From DAHUYF01 sp963789275 (GTDB taxonomy: Bacteria; Pseudomonadota; Alphaproteobacteria; ATCC43930; CGMCC-115725): a stretch of DNA of 64,000 nt. The stretch lies in the NCBI GenBank assembly GCA_963789275.1, contig CAWBKF010000018.1, positions 268,760-332,759 of the forward strand. Reading direction: 5' to 3'. This document shows, in pieces, positions 47,448-57,136 of this stretch. Under the pieces are notes generated by a model. The model was given only the letters and a program-made list of their open reading frames with translations, was not told the origin of the DNA and ran no database searches. Position numbers and translations under genes: made by a program. Numbering within the stretch: position 1 is the stretch's first letter; the number at the start of each line of letters is the position of its first letter.

Positions 47448-48447
47448 CTACCCTTGATCCGTGCGCGGCGGATATACGTGCCCTGCGCCGGTGGGATCCT
47501 CGATCCGCCACCCCCCGCCCGCCGAATCCGCCAGGGCATAGCAAGGGCCGACCGGGACCTTGCCGTGACCGCCGGGCAGGTCCAGCACGTAAGTCGGCTG
47601 GCAAAGGCCCGATACCCGGCCGCGCAGCTGGCGCAACAGCGCCTGGCCCTGTGCCAGACTTGGACGGAAGCCCGCCGTGCCGCGGGCGAGGTCGGGATGA
47701 TGGAGGTAATAGGGCTTCACGCGCATGGCGACGAGGCCACGGAACAGCGCCGTCAGCGTCCGAGCGTCGTCATTGACGCCCTTGAGCAGCACGCTCTGGC
47801 CGAGCAAGGGTATGCCGGCGCCGGCCAGCCGGCGGCAGGCGGCACGCGCCCCCTCGGTGAGCTCGCGCGGATGGTTGGCGTGGATCGCGACATAGACCGC
47901 CTTCTCGGCGGCGAGCGCGCGGACCAGCGCCGCGCTCACCCGGCCGGGCTCGACCACCGGCACGCGGGTGTGAAAGCGGATGACGGCGACATGAGGCGAT
48001 GGCGTCGAGCGCCCGCGTCAGCGCGCCCAGCCGGCGCGGCGACAGCAGCAAGGGATCGCCGCCGGTGACGATCACCTCCCAGATATCCGGCCGGGCGCGG
48101 ATGTAGTCGAGCGCCACCTCGAGCTCGGCCGGCGTCAGGCTGTCACCGCCAGGGCCGACCTGCTCGCGACGGAAGCAGAAGCGGCAATAGACCGGGCAGG
48201 CATGGCTCGGCTTCAGCAGCACGCGATCGGCGTAGCGGTGCACGATGCCCTTGACCGGCGAAAGCCGCCGGTCGCCGATGGGGTCTTCCCGCTCCTCCGG
48301 CGCTGTTTCCAGCTCGGCCGCATCGGGCACGAATTGGCGGGCGATGGGATCGGCGGGATCGCCCGGCTCGATCAAGGCCGCCATGTCCGGCGTGATCGCG
48401 ACGGCGAAGCGCTCGGCCACCGCCGCGAGCTCGGCTTGGCGCGCCAT
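47448..48447 (-). CDS. Lysine-2,3-aminomutase-like radical SAM protein, KamA/EpmB type (frameshifted)
   Basis: ATG 48447. The Fe-S motif CxxxCxxC is in PSHACPVYCRFCFRREQVG, and IVTGGDPLLLSPRRLGAL is the family's next motif. The frame breaks near 47993-48002 and continues as PHVAVIRFHTRVPVVEPGRV, VYVAIHANHPRELTEGARAA, LGQSVLLKGVNDDARTL and MRVKPYYLHHPDLARGTAGF with the PLP-lysine region, then LDLPGGHGKVPVG. About 333 residues, the EpmB size class rather than true lysine aminomutases, which are larger. EpmB makes beta-lysine for elongation factor P; neither efp nor epmA is in the window. Confidence 0.85.
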
Positions 48448-48483
48448 CCGGCCGCACGAGCCCGGCCGGCGGGCAGCGGCAGT

Positions 48484-48545
48484 TGGCCGATCGCGCTATG
48501 CGGACGGCGCAGAGGCTACGCGCGGCTGGCCGATCGCGCTATGCG
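48484..48545. repeat. 19-bp direct repeat
   Basis: TGGCCGATCGCGCTATGCG occurs at 48484-48502 and again at 48527-48545, 43 bases apart, in the gap between the radical SAM gene and the ilvD stop. Each copy contains the short palindrome CGATCG. Confidence 0.8.
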
Positions 48546-48564
48546 CGACGGCGGCATGTCCGGC

Positions 48565-50300
48565 TCAGATATCGGCATAGACATGCGTCTCCGCCTTGCC
48601 GCCGGGATGGGTGACGGCGCCCTTCTCGGCGTCGCCCACGGTCTGCGCGTATTTCCACAGCGCGCCGGACTGGTAGTCGTGCCGGCGCGGCTTCCACGCC
48701 TTGCGCCGCGCGGCGAGCTCGGCGGCGTCGAGCTCGACATCGATCGTGCCGGCCTCGGCGTCGATGGTCACGATGTCGCCGTCGCGCAGCAGCGCGATCG
48801 GCCCGCCGACCGCCGCTTCGGGGCCGATATGGCCGACGCAGAAGCCGCGGGTCGCACCGGAGAAGCGGCCATCGGTGATCAGCGCCACGTCGTGCCCCAT
48901 GCCCTGCCCGGTGATCGCCGCCGTCGTCGAGAGCATTTCGCGCATTCCGGGCCCGCCGCGCGGCCCCTCATAGCGGATGACGATGACGTCGCCCTTCTTG
49001 TATTGGCGCTTCTCGACGGCGGCGAAGGCATCCTCCTCGCGGTCGAAGCAGCGGGCGGTGCCGCGGAAGCTGAGAGCGTGCATCCCCGCCACCTTCACGA
49101 TCGCGCCTTGCGGCGCGAGGTTGCCGGTGAGGCCGACGACGCCGCCGGTCGGCGACAGCGGCGCCGAGGTCGGGCGCACCACGTCCTGGTTCCCGGCAGG
49201 CTCACCTTGGCAAGGTTCTCGGCGATGGTCTTGCCGGTGACCGTCAGGCAATCGCCATGGAGATAGCCGCCATCGAGCAGCGCCTTCATCAGCACCGGCA
49301 CGCCGCCGACATCGAAAAGGTCCTTGGCGATGTAACGGCCGCCCGGCTTCAGATCCGCGATATAGGGGGTGCGCTTGAAGATCTCGGCAACGGCGTGGAG
49401 GTCGAAATCGATCCCCGCCTCATGCGCGATCGCCGGCAGATGCAGCGCGCCGTTGGTCGACCCGCCGGAGGCGGCGACGATCATCGCGGCGTTCTCCAGC
49501 GCCTTGCGCGTGACGATGTCGCGCGGGCGCAAGCCCCGCCGGATCAGCGCCATCACCGCCTCGCCCGAGGCCTCGGCAAAGCTGTCGCGGCTGTCGTAGG
49601 GGGCCGGCGGCCCGGCGGAGCCCGGCAAGGCGAGGCCGATCGCCTCGGAGACGCAGGCCATGGTGTTGGCGGTGAACTGGCCGCCGCAGGAACCGGCCGA
49701 GGGGCACGCGACGCATTCGAGCTCGTGCAGCTCGGCATCGCTCATCGTGCCGGCGCTGTGCGCGCCGACGGCTTCGAACACGTCGCCCACGGTGACGTCC
49801 TTGCCGTGGAACTTGCCGGGCAGGATCGAGCCGCCATACATGAAGACGGCGGGCACGTTGAGCCGCACCATCGCCATCATCATGCCCGGCAGCGACTTGT
49901 CGCAGCCGGCGAGCCCGACCAGCGCGTCATAGCAATGGCCGCGCATGGTGAGCTCGACGGAATCGGCGATCACCTCGCGCGACACCAGCGAGGATTTCAT
50001 CCCGGCATGGCCCATGGCGATGCCGTCGGTGACGGTGATGGTGGTGAACTCGCGCGGGGTGCCGCCGGCGGCCGCGACGCCCTTCTTTGCCGCCTGCGCC
50101 TGGCGGGCGAGCGCGATGTTGCAGGGCGCGGCCTCGTTCCAGGTGGTGGCGACGCCGATCAGCGGCTGGGCGATCTGCTCGTCGGTGAGCCCCATGGCGT
50201 AGAGGTAGGAGCGGTGCGGCGCGCGTTCCGGCCCGACCGTGACGTGGCGGCTCGGCAGCTTCGCTTTGTCAAAACCGCGGTGTCGCATGTCGTCTGGCAT
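48565..50300 (-). CDS. ilvD: Dihydroxy-acid dehydratase (frameshifted)
   Basis: ATG 50300 (MPDDMRHRGFDKAKLPSRHV). Signature parts: GCDKSLPGMMMAMVRLNVPA with a cluster Cys, ECVACPSAGSCGGQFTANTM with further cluster Cys residues, and IVAASGGSTNGALHLPAI. A one-base error near 49188-49196 breaks KVSLPG; the frame then runs NQDVVRPTSAPLSPTGGVVG, DVIVIRYEGPRGGPGMREML and DGRFSGATRGFCVGHIGPEA to the end at 48565. About 577 residues in total. It makes 2-ketoacids in branched-chain amino-acid synthesis. Confidence 0.95.
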
Positions 50301-50427
50301 GGCTGGTCTCCTCGCTGTCGGCTGGCTTTGCCGCACCATACAAAGGCGGGCGAGGCTTTCAAAGGGGCGGCGCTTGTGGGCGAGCGCGCGACCAGCTAGA
50401 AGCCGCCGCGCATCGAGGATTCCGCCC

Positions 50428-51328
50428 GTGCCGTCGCTCACCTTCGCCGAGGCTTGGCGCTGCTATCGCCGCGCCGAGCCTCGCCTGCCGGCGAAGCCGG
50501 CGCCGGTGACACCCTGCCGCATCGCCGCCGCCGCCGACATCGCCGCCGGTTTCGACCTGGTCGTGCTCGACGCCTGGGGCGTGCTCAACATCGGCGACGC
50601 GGCGATCCCGACCGCGCGCGCGGCGGTCGACCAACTGCGCGCCGCCGGCAAGCACCTGCTCGTCCTCAGCAATGACGGCACCCGCCGCGGCGTAGACGCG
50701 GCCGCGCGTCATCGCCGCCGCGGCATCGCCATCGCCGATGACGAGGTGATCGCCGGCATCGACCTGCTGCCGGACCTGCTCCTCGATCTCGCGCCGGCCG
50801 GGCCGATCGGGGTCATCGCTGACGCGCCGGCGCCGTTTCCCGCGCTTGCGGAGGCATCTGCTGCCGCTCGGCGACGATGCCGCTGCCTATGACCGGGTCG
50901 GCGCCGTCCTGTTCCTGGCCAGCGATGGCTGGAGCGACCGGCGCCAGCATCTGCTCGAGGCGAGCCTCCAGGCGTGGCCGCGACCGCTGCTCATCGGCAA
51001 TCCCGACATCGCCTCGCCCGAGGCCGATCGCATGGCGGCGGAGCCCGGCTATTTCGCCCATGCGCTGGCCGAGCGGACGGGCCTCACGCCGATCTTCTGC
51101 GGCAAGCCCTTCGCCGCGATCTATGAGCGCGTCGCCGCCCGATATCCCGAGGTCGCGCCCGAGCGCGTGCTGTGCGTCGGGGATACGCTCCACACCGACA
51201 TCCTCGGCGGCCGCGCCGCAGGCTATCGCGCGCTGCTGGTCGAGGAGGGATTCTGCCGCGGCCGCGACGGCCTGGCGCTCGCTGCCGAGAGCGGCATCTG
51301 GCCGGATTTCATCGCGCCGCGGCTGTAG
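50428..51328 (+). CDS. HAD-superfamily (NagD/IIA-type) hydrolase (frameshifted)
   Basis: GTG 50428 is the likely start, divergent from ilvD. The nucleophile motif is LVVLDAWGVLNIGDAAIPTA (the D-x-WGVL variant of this subfamily), then LLVLSNDGTRRG. The frame breaks near 50840-50850 and resumes as LRRHLLPLGDDAAAYDRVGA, LLIGNPDIASPE, IFCGKPFAAIYERVAARYPE and the acidic motif RVLCVGDTLHTDILGGRAAG. About 300 residues. It is a phosphatase acting on an unknown sugar or nucleotide phosphate. A degenerate copy of its 3' end lies about 158 bases downstream. Confidence 0.82.
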
Positions 51329-51426
51329 TCGACAGCGATGTAAATCAGCGATCGTCCGGGCGGGCACCGTGCGCCGCGGGCTATCGCTTGCTGCTGCGCG
51401 ACGAGCGCTTCTGCCGCCGCGACGGC
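51213..51426 (+). repeat. Imperfect direct repeat: HAD gene 3' segment and downstream copy
   Basis: Bases 51213-51271 inside the HAD gene resemble 51371-51426 beyond its stop: GCGCCGCAGGCTATCGC against GCGCCGCGGGCTATCGC, GCTGCTG in both, TTCTGCCGC and CGCGACGGC in both. The second copy translates as CAAGYRLLLRDERFCRR against RAAGYRALLVEEGFCRG in the HAD protein. It is a tandem-duplication remnant. Confidence 0.75.
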
Positions 51427-52366
51427 CGCCGGGACCGGCCGCTTCGTCGCGCCGCTTGCGTCACCGGCGAAGACCTGCTGCACCAGCGCGCGCAGCCAGC
51501 GGCTGGCGGGGTCCTGGTCGACGGCGTCGTGCCAATAGAGATAGAGGTCGAGCGTCGGCATCGCCAACGGCAGGGGCAGGATGCGATGTCCGAAGCCGAG
51601 ATTCAGCACGCCGGCATAGCGCTCCGCCATGGTCAGCACGAGGTCGCTCTCGCCGACGACGCGGAAGGCGGCGAGGTAGTTGCGGCAGCGCAGGCGGATG
51701 CGGCGCTGCAGCCCGCGCTCGCTCAGCGCGATGTCCTCGACGCCCGGCCCCTTGCGCCGCGACGTCACCATCACATGCTGCTGGCCGAGATAGGTCGCGA
51801 GGTCGAAGCCCCTACGGATGTGCGGATGGCGCCGGCGCGCCACCACCACCAAGGGGTCGGCGGCGACGCGCTGGCGGCGCACGCTCTCGGACACCGGCAG
51901 CGGCACGTCGACGGCGAGGTCGAGCGTGCCGGCGGCGAGCCCCGCCTCGATGTTGCGCCGCGCCAGCTGGATCGCGCGCAGGTCGATGCCGGGCGCGTCG
52001 CGGGCGACGATCAGACATCAGCCGCGGCAGCAGCAGCAGCTCGACCGGGTCGCGCATGGCGAGGGTGAAGCGCGTTTCGGCCGCTTCGGGGTCGAACGGC
52101 CGCGCCTCGCGCAGCAGCGCGCCCAGACCCTGCAGCGAGCGCCTCAGCGGCTGGACGATGGCGCGCGTCAACGGCGTCGGCACCAGCGCGCGGCCGCGGC
52201 GGACGAACAGCGGATCGTCGAAGAGGGCGCGCAGCCGCGACAAGGCGTGGCTGATCGCCGGCTGGGTGAGGTTGAGCTTCTCCGCGGCGCGGGTGACGCC
52301 GCCCTCGCCGTGGATCGCGTCGAGCACCACCAGCAGATTGAGATCGAGCCGCGGGACATCAGCCAT
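51223..52366 (-). CDS. LysR-family transcriptional regulator (frameshifted, extended C-terminus)
   Basis: ATG 52366. The winged helix-turn-helix reads LDLNLLVVLDAIHGEGGVTR, AAEKLNLTQPAISHALSRLR and LFDDPLFVRRG. The frame breaks near 52010-52020 and continues through the effector-binding domain as LIVARDAPGIDLRAIQLARR, GLAAGTLDLAVDVPLPVSES and AAFRVVGESDLVLTMAERYA. A typical LysR would end near SRWLRALVQQVFA; here about 65 further residues run antisense across the duplicated HAD segment and into the 3' end of the HAD gene, so the tail may be an artefact of the duplication. It is divergent from the acyl-CoA dehydrogenase at 52461, its probable target. Confidence 0.82.
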
Positions 52367-52460
52367 GTCTATGGAAGACTATGCCGAATATTCATTTTTG
52401 TCATGATCGGCGGCGCGATAGCCTGCTTCTCGGGAAATCCCCGGGAAAAGGCGGTGCGCG

Positions 52461-53666
52461 ATGGACTTCAGCTATTCCGCAACGGTCACGGCGATGCAGC
52501 GGCGGCTCGGCGCCTTCATGGAAGAGCACATCTATCCCAGCGAGGCGCGCTACGCCGCGGAGATCGCCGCCGGCGACCGCTGGCAGCCGAGCGCGATCAT
52601 CGAGACGCTCAAGGAGAAAGCGCGGGCGGCGGGCCTGTGGAACCTGTTCCTGCCCGGCTCCGAGCGCGGCGCCGGGCTCAGCAATCTCGACTACGCGCCG
52701 CTGTGCGAGACCATGGGCCGCTCGGAGATGGCGCCCGAGGTCTTCAACTGCTCGGCGCCGGATACCGGCAATATGGAGCTGCTCGAGCGTTACGGCAGCG
52801 CCGAGCAGAAGCGGCAATGGCTGGAGCCGCTGCTCGAGGGCCGCATCCGCTCGGCTTTCGCCATGACCGAGCCGGCGGTGGCCTCCTCCGACGCCACCAA
52901 CATAGCCGCGACGATCGCGCGCGACGGCGATCACTACGTCGTCAACGGCCGCAAATGGTGGGCAACCGGCGCGCCCGACCGGCGCTGCCGGATCCTCATC
53001 GTCATGGGGGTCACCGACCCCGCCCATCCCGATCGTCACCGGCGGCAGTCGATGATCCTGGTGCCGAAGGACACGCCGGGGGTGACGGTGCTGCGCGCGC
53101 TCCCGGTCTTCGGCTTCGATCACGCGCCGCACGGCCATGGCGAGGTGATGTTCGACCATGTGCGCGTGCCGGCGGCGAACCTCCTTCTCGGCGAGGGGCG
53201 CGGCTTCGAGATCGCGCAGGGCCGGCTCGGGCCCGGGCGGATCCATCACTGCATGCGCGCCATCGGCGCCGCCGAGCGCACCCTCGAGCGGATGTGCCGG
53301 CGCGTGAAGTCACGCGTCGCCTTCGGCCGCCCGATCGCCGAGCAGAGCGTGACCTTGGAGCGCATCGCCGAGGCGCGCATCATGATCGACCAGGCGCGCC
53401 TCCTCGTGCTCAAGACGGCGCAAATGATGGATACGGTCGGCAACAAGGCGGCGCGCGCCGAGATCGCCATGATCAAGGTCGCGGTGCCCAACATGCTGTG
53501 CAAGGTGGTCGACATGGCGATCCAGGCGCATGGCGCCGCGGGCGTCACCGAGGATTTCGACCTCGGCAGCGCCTATGCTCATGCCCGCGCGCTGCGCATC
53601 GTCGACGGTCCCGACGAGGTGCACCGCAACCAGATCGGCGAGATCGAGCTGCGCAAATACAATTAG
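52461..53666 (+). CDS. Acyl-CoA dehydrogenase (ACAD11-like)
   Basis: 401 residues, intact. Segments typical of the ACAD10/11-like branch: ARAAGLWNLFLPGSERGAGL, APDTGNMELLERYGSAEQKR, AFAMTEPAVASSDATNI, VVNGRKWWATGAPDRRCRIL and VLRALPVFGFDHAPHGHGEV. Catalytic-loop end: LRIVDGPDEVHRNQIGEIEL. It uses FAD to oxidise long or branched acyl-CoA. Divergent from the LysR gene with only 94 bases between starts, so it is likely under that regulator's control. Confidence 0.92.
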   Translation: MDFSYSATVTAMQRRLGAFMEEHIYPSEARYAAEIAAGDRWQPSAIIETLKEKARAAGLWNLFLPGSERGAGLSNLDYAPLCETMGRSEMAPEVFNCSAPDTGNMELLERYGSAEQKRQWLEPLLEGRIRSAFAMTEPAVASSDATNIAATIARDGDHYVVNGRKWWATGAPDRRCRILIVMGVTDPAHPDRHRRQSMILVPKDTPGVTVLRALPVFGFDHAPHGHGEVMFDHVRVPAANLLLGEGRGFEIAQGRLGPGRIHHCMRAIGAAERTLERMCRRVKSRVAFGRPIAEQSVTLERIAEARIMIDQARLLVLKTAQMMDTVGNKAARAEIAMIKVAVPNMLCKVVDMAIQAHGAAGVTEDFDLGSAYAHARALRIVDGPDEVHRNQIGEIELRKYN

Positions 53667-53694
53667 AAGCGAAGCGCTGCGCCGGCGCCGCGCC

Positions 53695-56361
53695 TCAGGC
53701 GCCGATGCGTTGCAGCGCCGTGCTGAGGCGGGTGAGCGCGGCCTCGGCCTCGGCCAGGCGCTCGCGCTGCTCCGCCACCACCTCGGGCTTGGCCTTGGCG
53801 AGGAACTGCTCGTTGCCGAGCTTCTTGGCGATCTTGCCGACCTCCGCCTCCATGCCGGCGATCTCCTTGGCGAGGCGCGCGCGCTCCTTGGCGATGTCGA
53901 CGGCGCCGGCGAGGTCGAGCGACAAGGTGACGCCGCCGGCCACCACCTGGAGGGCGCTCCTGGCGGCGCTCAGCGCGTCGCGACGCGAGGCGCCGGCCGG
54001 CTCGAGCAGCGACAGCCGCGCCCGGTCCCTGATCGCGTCGGCATGGCGGGCGATCCACTCCCGCCCCTGCCCGGCGCTGTCGACAATATAGGCCGCGATC
54101 TCGCTGCCCGGCGGCACGTTCATCTCCGCCCGCACCGACCGGATCGCCGAGATCAGCTCGACCACCCACTCCATCTCCGCCACCGCCGCGCGGTCGATCA
54201 GCCGCGGCGGGTAGACCGGCCAGGGCGCGGTGATCAGCAAGCCGCCGTTCCCCGCGGTGAACTGCTGCCACAGCGCCTCGGTGACGAACGGCGCGATGGG
54301 GTGCAGCAGATGCACGATCTCGCCGAGCGCCCAGGCGGTGACCGCGCGTGTCTCCGCGGCCGCCGCGGCATCGGCGCCGGTGAAGACGGGCTTCGCGAAC
54401 TCGATGAACCAGTCGCAGAACGTACCCCAGGTGAAGTGATAGAGGGCGCCGGCGGCCTCGTTGAACTTGTACTCGTCGAGCGCGGCGGCGACGCGCGCGC
54501 CGGTCTCGGCCAGCGATCCTACGATCCAGCGGTTGAGCGTCAGACGGCAGGCGGCGGGATCGAAATCCGCCACCGGCGCGCAGCCGTTCATCTCGGCAAA
54601 GCGCGCCGCGTTCCACAGCTTGGTGATGAAGCCGCGATAGCCCTCGACGCGCGATTCCGCCAGCTTGATGTCGCGGCCCTGGGCGGCCAGCGCGGTGAGC
54701 GTGAAGCGCAGCGCGTCGGTGCCGTAACGGCCGATGAGGTCGAGCGGATCGATGATGTTGCCCTTGGATTTCGACATCTTCTGACCGCGCTCGTCGCGCA
54801 CCAGCGCATGGATGTAGACGGTGCGGAACGGCACGTCGCCCATGAACTTGCAGCCCAGCATCATCATCCGCGCCACCCAGAAGAAGATGATGTCGAAGCT
54901 GGTAACCAGCACGTCGGTCGGATAGTACCGCTGCAGCTCGCGCGTCGGCTCCGGCCAGCCCAAGGTCGAGAACGGCCACAGCCCCGAGGAGAACCAGGTG
55001 TCGAGCACGTCGGTATCGCGGGTGAGCGTCGCCGCCTTGCCGTAATGGCGGGACGCCGCGGCCCGCGCCGCCGCCTCGGTCTCTTCGACGAAGACCATGC
55101 CGTCAGGGCCGTACCAGGCCGGGATCTGATGCCCCCACCAGAGCTGGCGCGAGATGCACCAGGGCTGGATGTTGCGCATCCATTCGAAAAAGGTGTTCTC
55201 CCAGCTCTTCGGCACAAAGGCGGTGCGGCCGCTCTCGACCGCGGCGATCGGCGCCTGCGCCAGGGTCTTCGCGTCGACATACCACTGGTCGGTGAGCCAG
55301 GGCTCGAGCACCGCGCCGGAGCGGTCGCCATGCGGCACCATCAGCGTGTGCGGCTCGATCTTCTCGACCAGGCCCAGCGCCTCGAGATCGGCGACGATGC
55401 GCTGGCGCGCCTCGAAGCGGTCGAGGCCGCGATAGGCCTCCGGCACGGCGTCGTTGAGGCGGGCGTCGCGATCGAAGATGTTGATCAGCGGCAGGCCATG
55501 CCGCCTGCCGACCTCGAAATCATTGAAGTCATGCGCCGGCGTGATCTTGACCGCGCCGCTGCCGGTGGCGGGATCGGCATAGGCGTCGGCGACGATGGGG
55601 ATGCGCCGCCCGACCAGCGGCAGCACGATGTGGCGGCCGACAAGGGATTTGTAGCGCTCATCCTCGGGATGGACGGCGACGCCGGTGTCGCCGAGCATGG
55701 TCTCCGGCCGCGTCGTCGCGACCGTAATGAAGATTCCGGCCTCGCCCTCGACGGGATATCTGAAATACCACAGCGAGCCGCGGGTCTCGTGGTTCTCGAC
55801 CTCGAGATCGGACAGGCCGGTATGGAGCTGCGGGTCCCAGTTGACCAGCCGCTTGTCGCGATAGATCAGCCCTTCGCGGTGCAGCGCGACGAAGACCTTG
55901 CGCACCGCCGCCGAAAGCCCCTCATCCATGGTGAAACGCTCGCGGCGCCAATCGGACGAGGCACCGAGCGCGCGCAGCTGACGGGTGATGGAGCCACCCG
56001 ACTCCTCCTTCCAGCGCCACACCCGCTCGATGAAGGCGGCACGGCCGAGCTTGTGGCGGCTTGATTGCTCCTGCTCGAGCTGGCGCTCGACCACCATCTG
56101 CGTCGCGATTCCGGCATGGTCGGTGCCGGGCTGCCACAGCACGTCGCGGCCGAGCATGCGGTGATAGCGAATAAGCGTATCCTGCAAGGTGAAGGTGAGC
56201 GCATGCCCCAGATGCAGGATGCCGGTCACGTTGGGCGGCGGCATCATGATGCAATAGGGCTGCGCCGGCGAGTCGGGATGGGAGGCGAAGGCGCCCGACT
56301 CTTCCCACTGCCGATAGATGGCCGACTCGACATCGGCCGGACGATAGGTCTTGTCCAGCAT
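53695..56361 (-). CDS. valS: Valyl-tRNA synthetase
   Basis: 888 residues, intact. The HIGH motif is MPPPNVTGILHLGHAL, the editing-domain segment is YFRYPVEGEAGIFITVATTR with the following RPETMLGDTGVAVHPED, and the KMSKS motif is RGQKMSKSKGNIIDPLDLIG. The anticodon-binding domain and a C-terminal coiled-coil arm follow (ERARLAKEIAGMEAEVGKIA). It charges tRNA-Val and edits threonine. The stop converges with the acyl-CoA dehydrogenase. The DUF2497/PopZ gene upstream has the same direction. Confidence 0.98.
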   Translation of the reverse strand: MLDKTYRPADVESAIYRQWEESGAFASHPDSPAQPYCIMMPPPNVTGILHLGHALTFTLQDTLIRYHRMLGRDVLWQPGTDHAGIATQMVVERQLEQEQSSRHKLGRAAFIERVWRWKEESGGSITRQLRALGASSDWRRERFTMDEGLSAAVRKVFVALHREGLIYRDKRLVNWDPQLHTGLSDLEVENHETRGSLWYFRYPVEGEAGIFITVATTRPETMLGDTGVAVHPEDERYKSLVGRHIVLPLVGRRIPIVADAYADPATGSGAVKITPAHDFNDFEVGRRHGLPLINIFDRDARLNDAVPEAYRGLDRFEARQRIVADLEALGLVEKIEPHTLMVPHGDRSGAVLEPWLTDQWYVDAKTLAQAPIAAVESGRTAFVPKSWENTFFEWMRNIQPWCISRQLWWGHQIPAWYGPDGMVFVEETEAAARAAASRHYGKAATLTRDTDVLDTWFSSGLWPFSTLGWPEPTRELQRYYPTDVLVTSFDIIFFWVARMMMLGCKFMGDVPFRTVYIHALVRDERGQKMSKSKGNIIDPLDLIGRYGTDALRFTLTALAAQGRDIKLAESRVEGYRGFITKLWNAARFAEMNGCAPVADFDPAACRLTLNRWIVGSLAETGARVAAALDEYKFNEAAGALYHFTWGTFCDWFIEFAKPVFTGADAAAAAETRAVTAWALGEIVHLLHPIAPFVTEALWQQFTAGNGGLLITAPWPVYPPRLIDRAAVAEMEWVVELISAIRSVRAEMNVPPGSEIAAYIVDSAGQGREWIARHADAIRDRARLSLLEPAGASRRDALSAARSALQVVAGGVTLSLDLAGAVDIAKERARLAKEIAGMEAEVGKIAKKLGNEQFLAKAKPEVVAEQRERLAEAEAALTRLSTALQRIGA

Positions 56362-56433
56362 GGCCGAACGCCTCTTATTGATTGAGGTGTGCTGACGCGG
56401 GCGGGGAAACCGCCGTCGCGGGCGCCGGGCCGC

Positions 56434-57013
56434 TCAGCGAGTCTGGGCCTCGCGCGCCATGCGCTGGATCTCTTCGCGCACCAGCCGCTCGACGAGCTGC
56501 GGCAGATGCGCATCGAGCCAGTCCCTCAGCATCGGCCGCAGCAGCTCGCGGACGAGGTCCTCGAGCGTGCGCCCGGTATCGCCGAGCGGCATGCTGCCGA
56601 GCTGATCGCGCATGCCCGACGTGGCGAGCTGGGATAACGCCGCGACGGAAGCGACCTCCGTGGCGCTCGATACCAGCCGCTCCTCGCTCTCATCAGGCAT
56701 CGGCGGCATCGGTAGCGGCGGCGGCGGTGGCGGCTCGAACTCGCGGCGGCGCCAACTCGACGTTGAAGACCGGCTTGGGCGGCGGCGGTGGTGGCGCCTC
56801 GGCGGCGGCCTTCTTGGCCCCGGCGGTGATGCTGACCACCGTGCCGTCTTCTTCCACCACCTCGGTCAGTTCCAGCACTTCCTCGCCGCGCGCAGGCTTT
56901 TCCTCTGCCGCGGGGGCGCCCGGCGCCGCGTCTCCATCCTCGGCGATGATCCGGCGGATGGAGGCGAGGATCTCCTCCATCGACGGCTCGTGCTGGCCTT
57001 TTGGATCCGACAT
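56434..57013 (-). CDS. DUF2497/PopZ-type polar organising protein (frameshifted)
   Basis: ATG 57013 begins EPSMEEILASIRRIIAEDGD, the N-terminal helix characteristic of the family. An acidic and Pro/Ala-rich middle (KPARGEEVLELTEVVEEDGT, APPPPPPKPVFNVE) follows. A shift near 56700 leads into the C-terminal helical part: ATEVASVAALSQLATSGM, TLEDLVRELLRPMLRDWLDA and LVERLVREEIQRMAREAQ. PopZ forms a condensate at the cell pole that anchors chromosome origins. The position between tolC and valS is usual in alphaproteobacteria. Around 190 residues in total. Confidence 0.85.
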
Positions 57014-57136
57014 GAACCCTCAACCGATTTCGCGTTTTCGCCCGCTACACTAGGGGAACCTATGGAAAAACACCAGCCGAACCCGCTTTTCGGCGGCTCG
57101 GCGGCGGCCGATCAACCCCGAGGCTATGACTTCCGC

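Noticed and set aside
53530..56064. 844-residue plus-strand frame over valS
   Set aside because: Antisense shadow of valS, with repetitive charged composition and no start signals.
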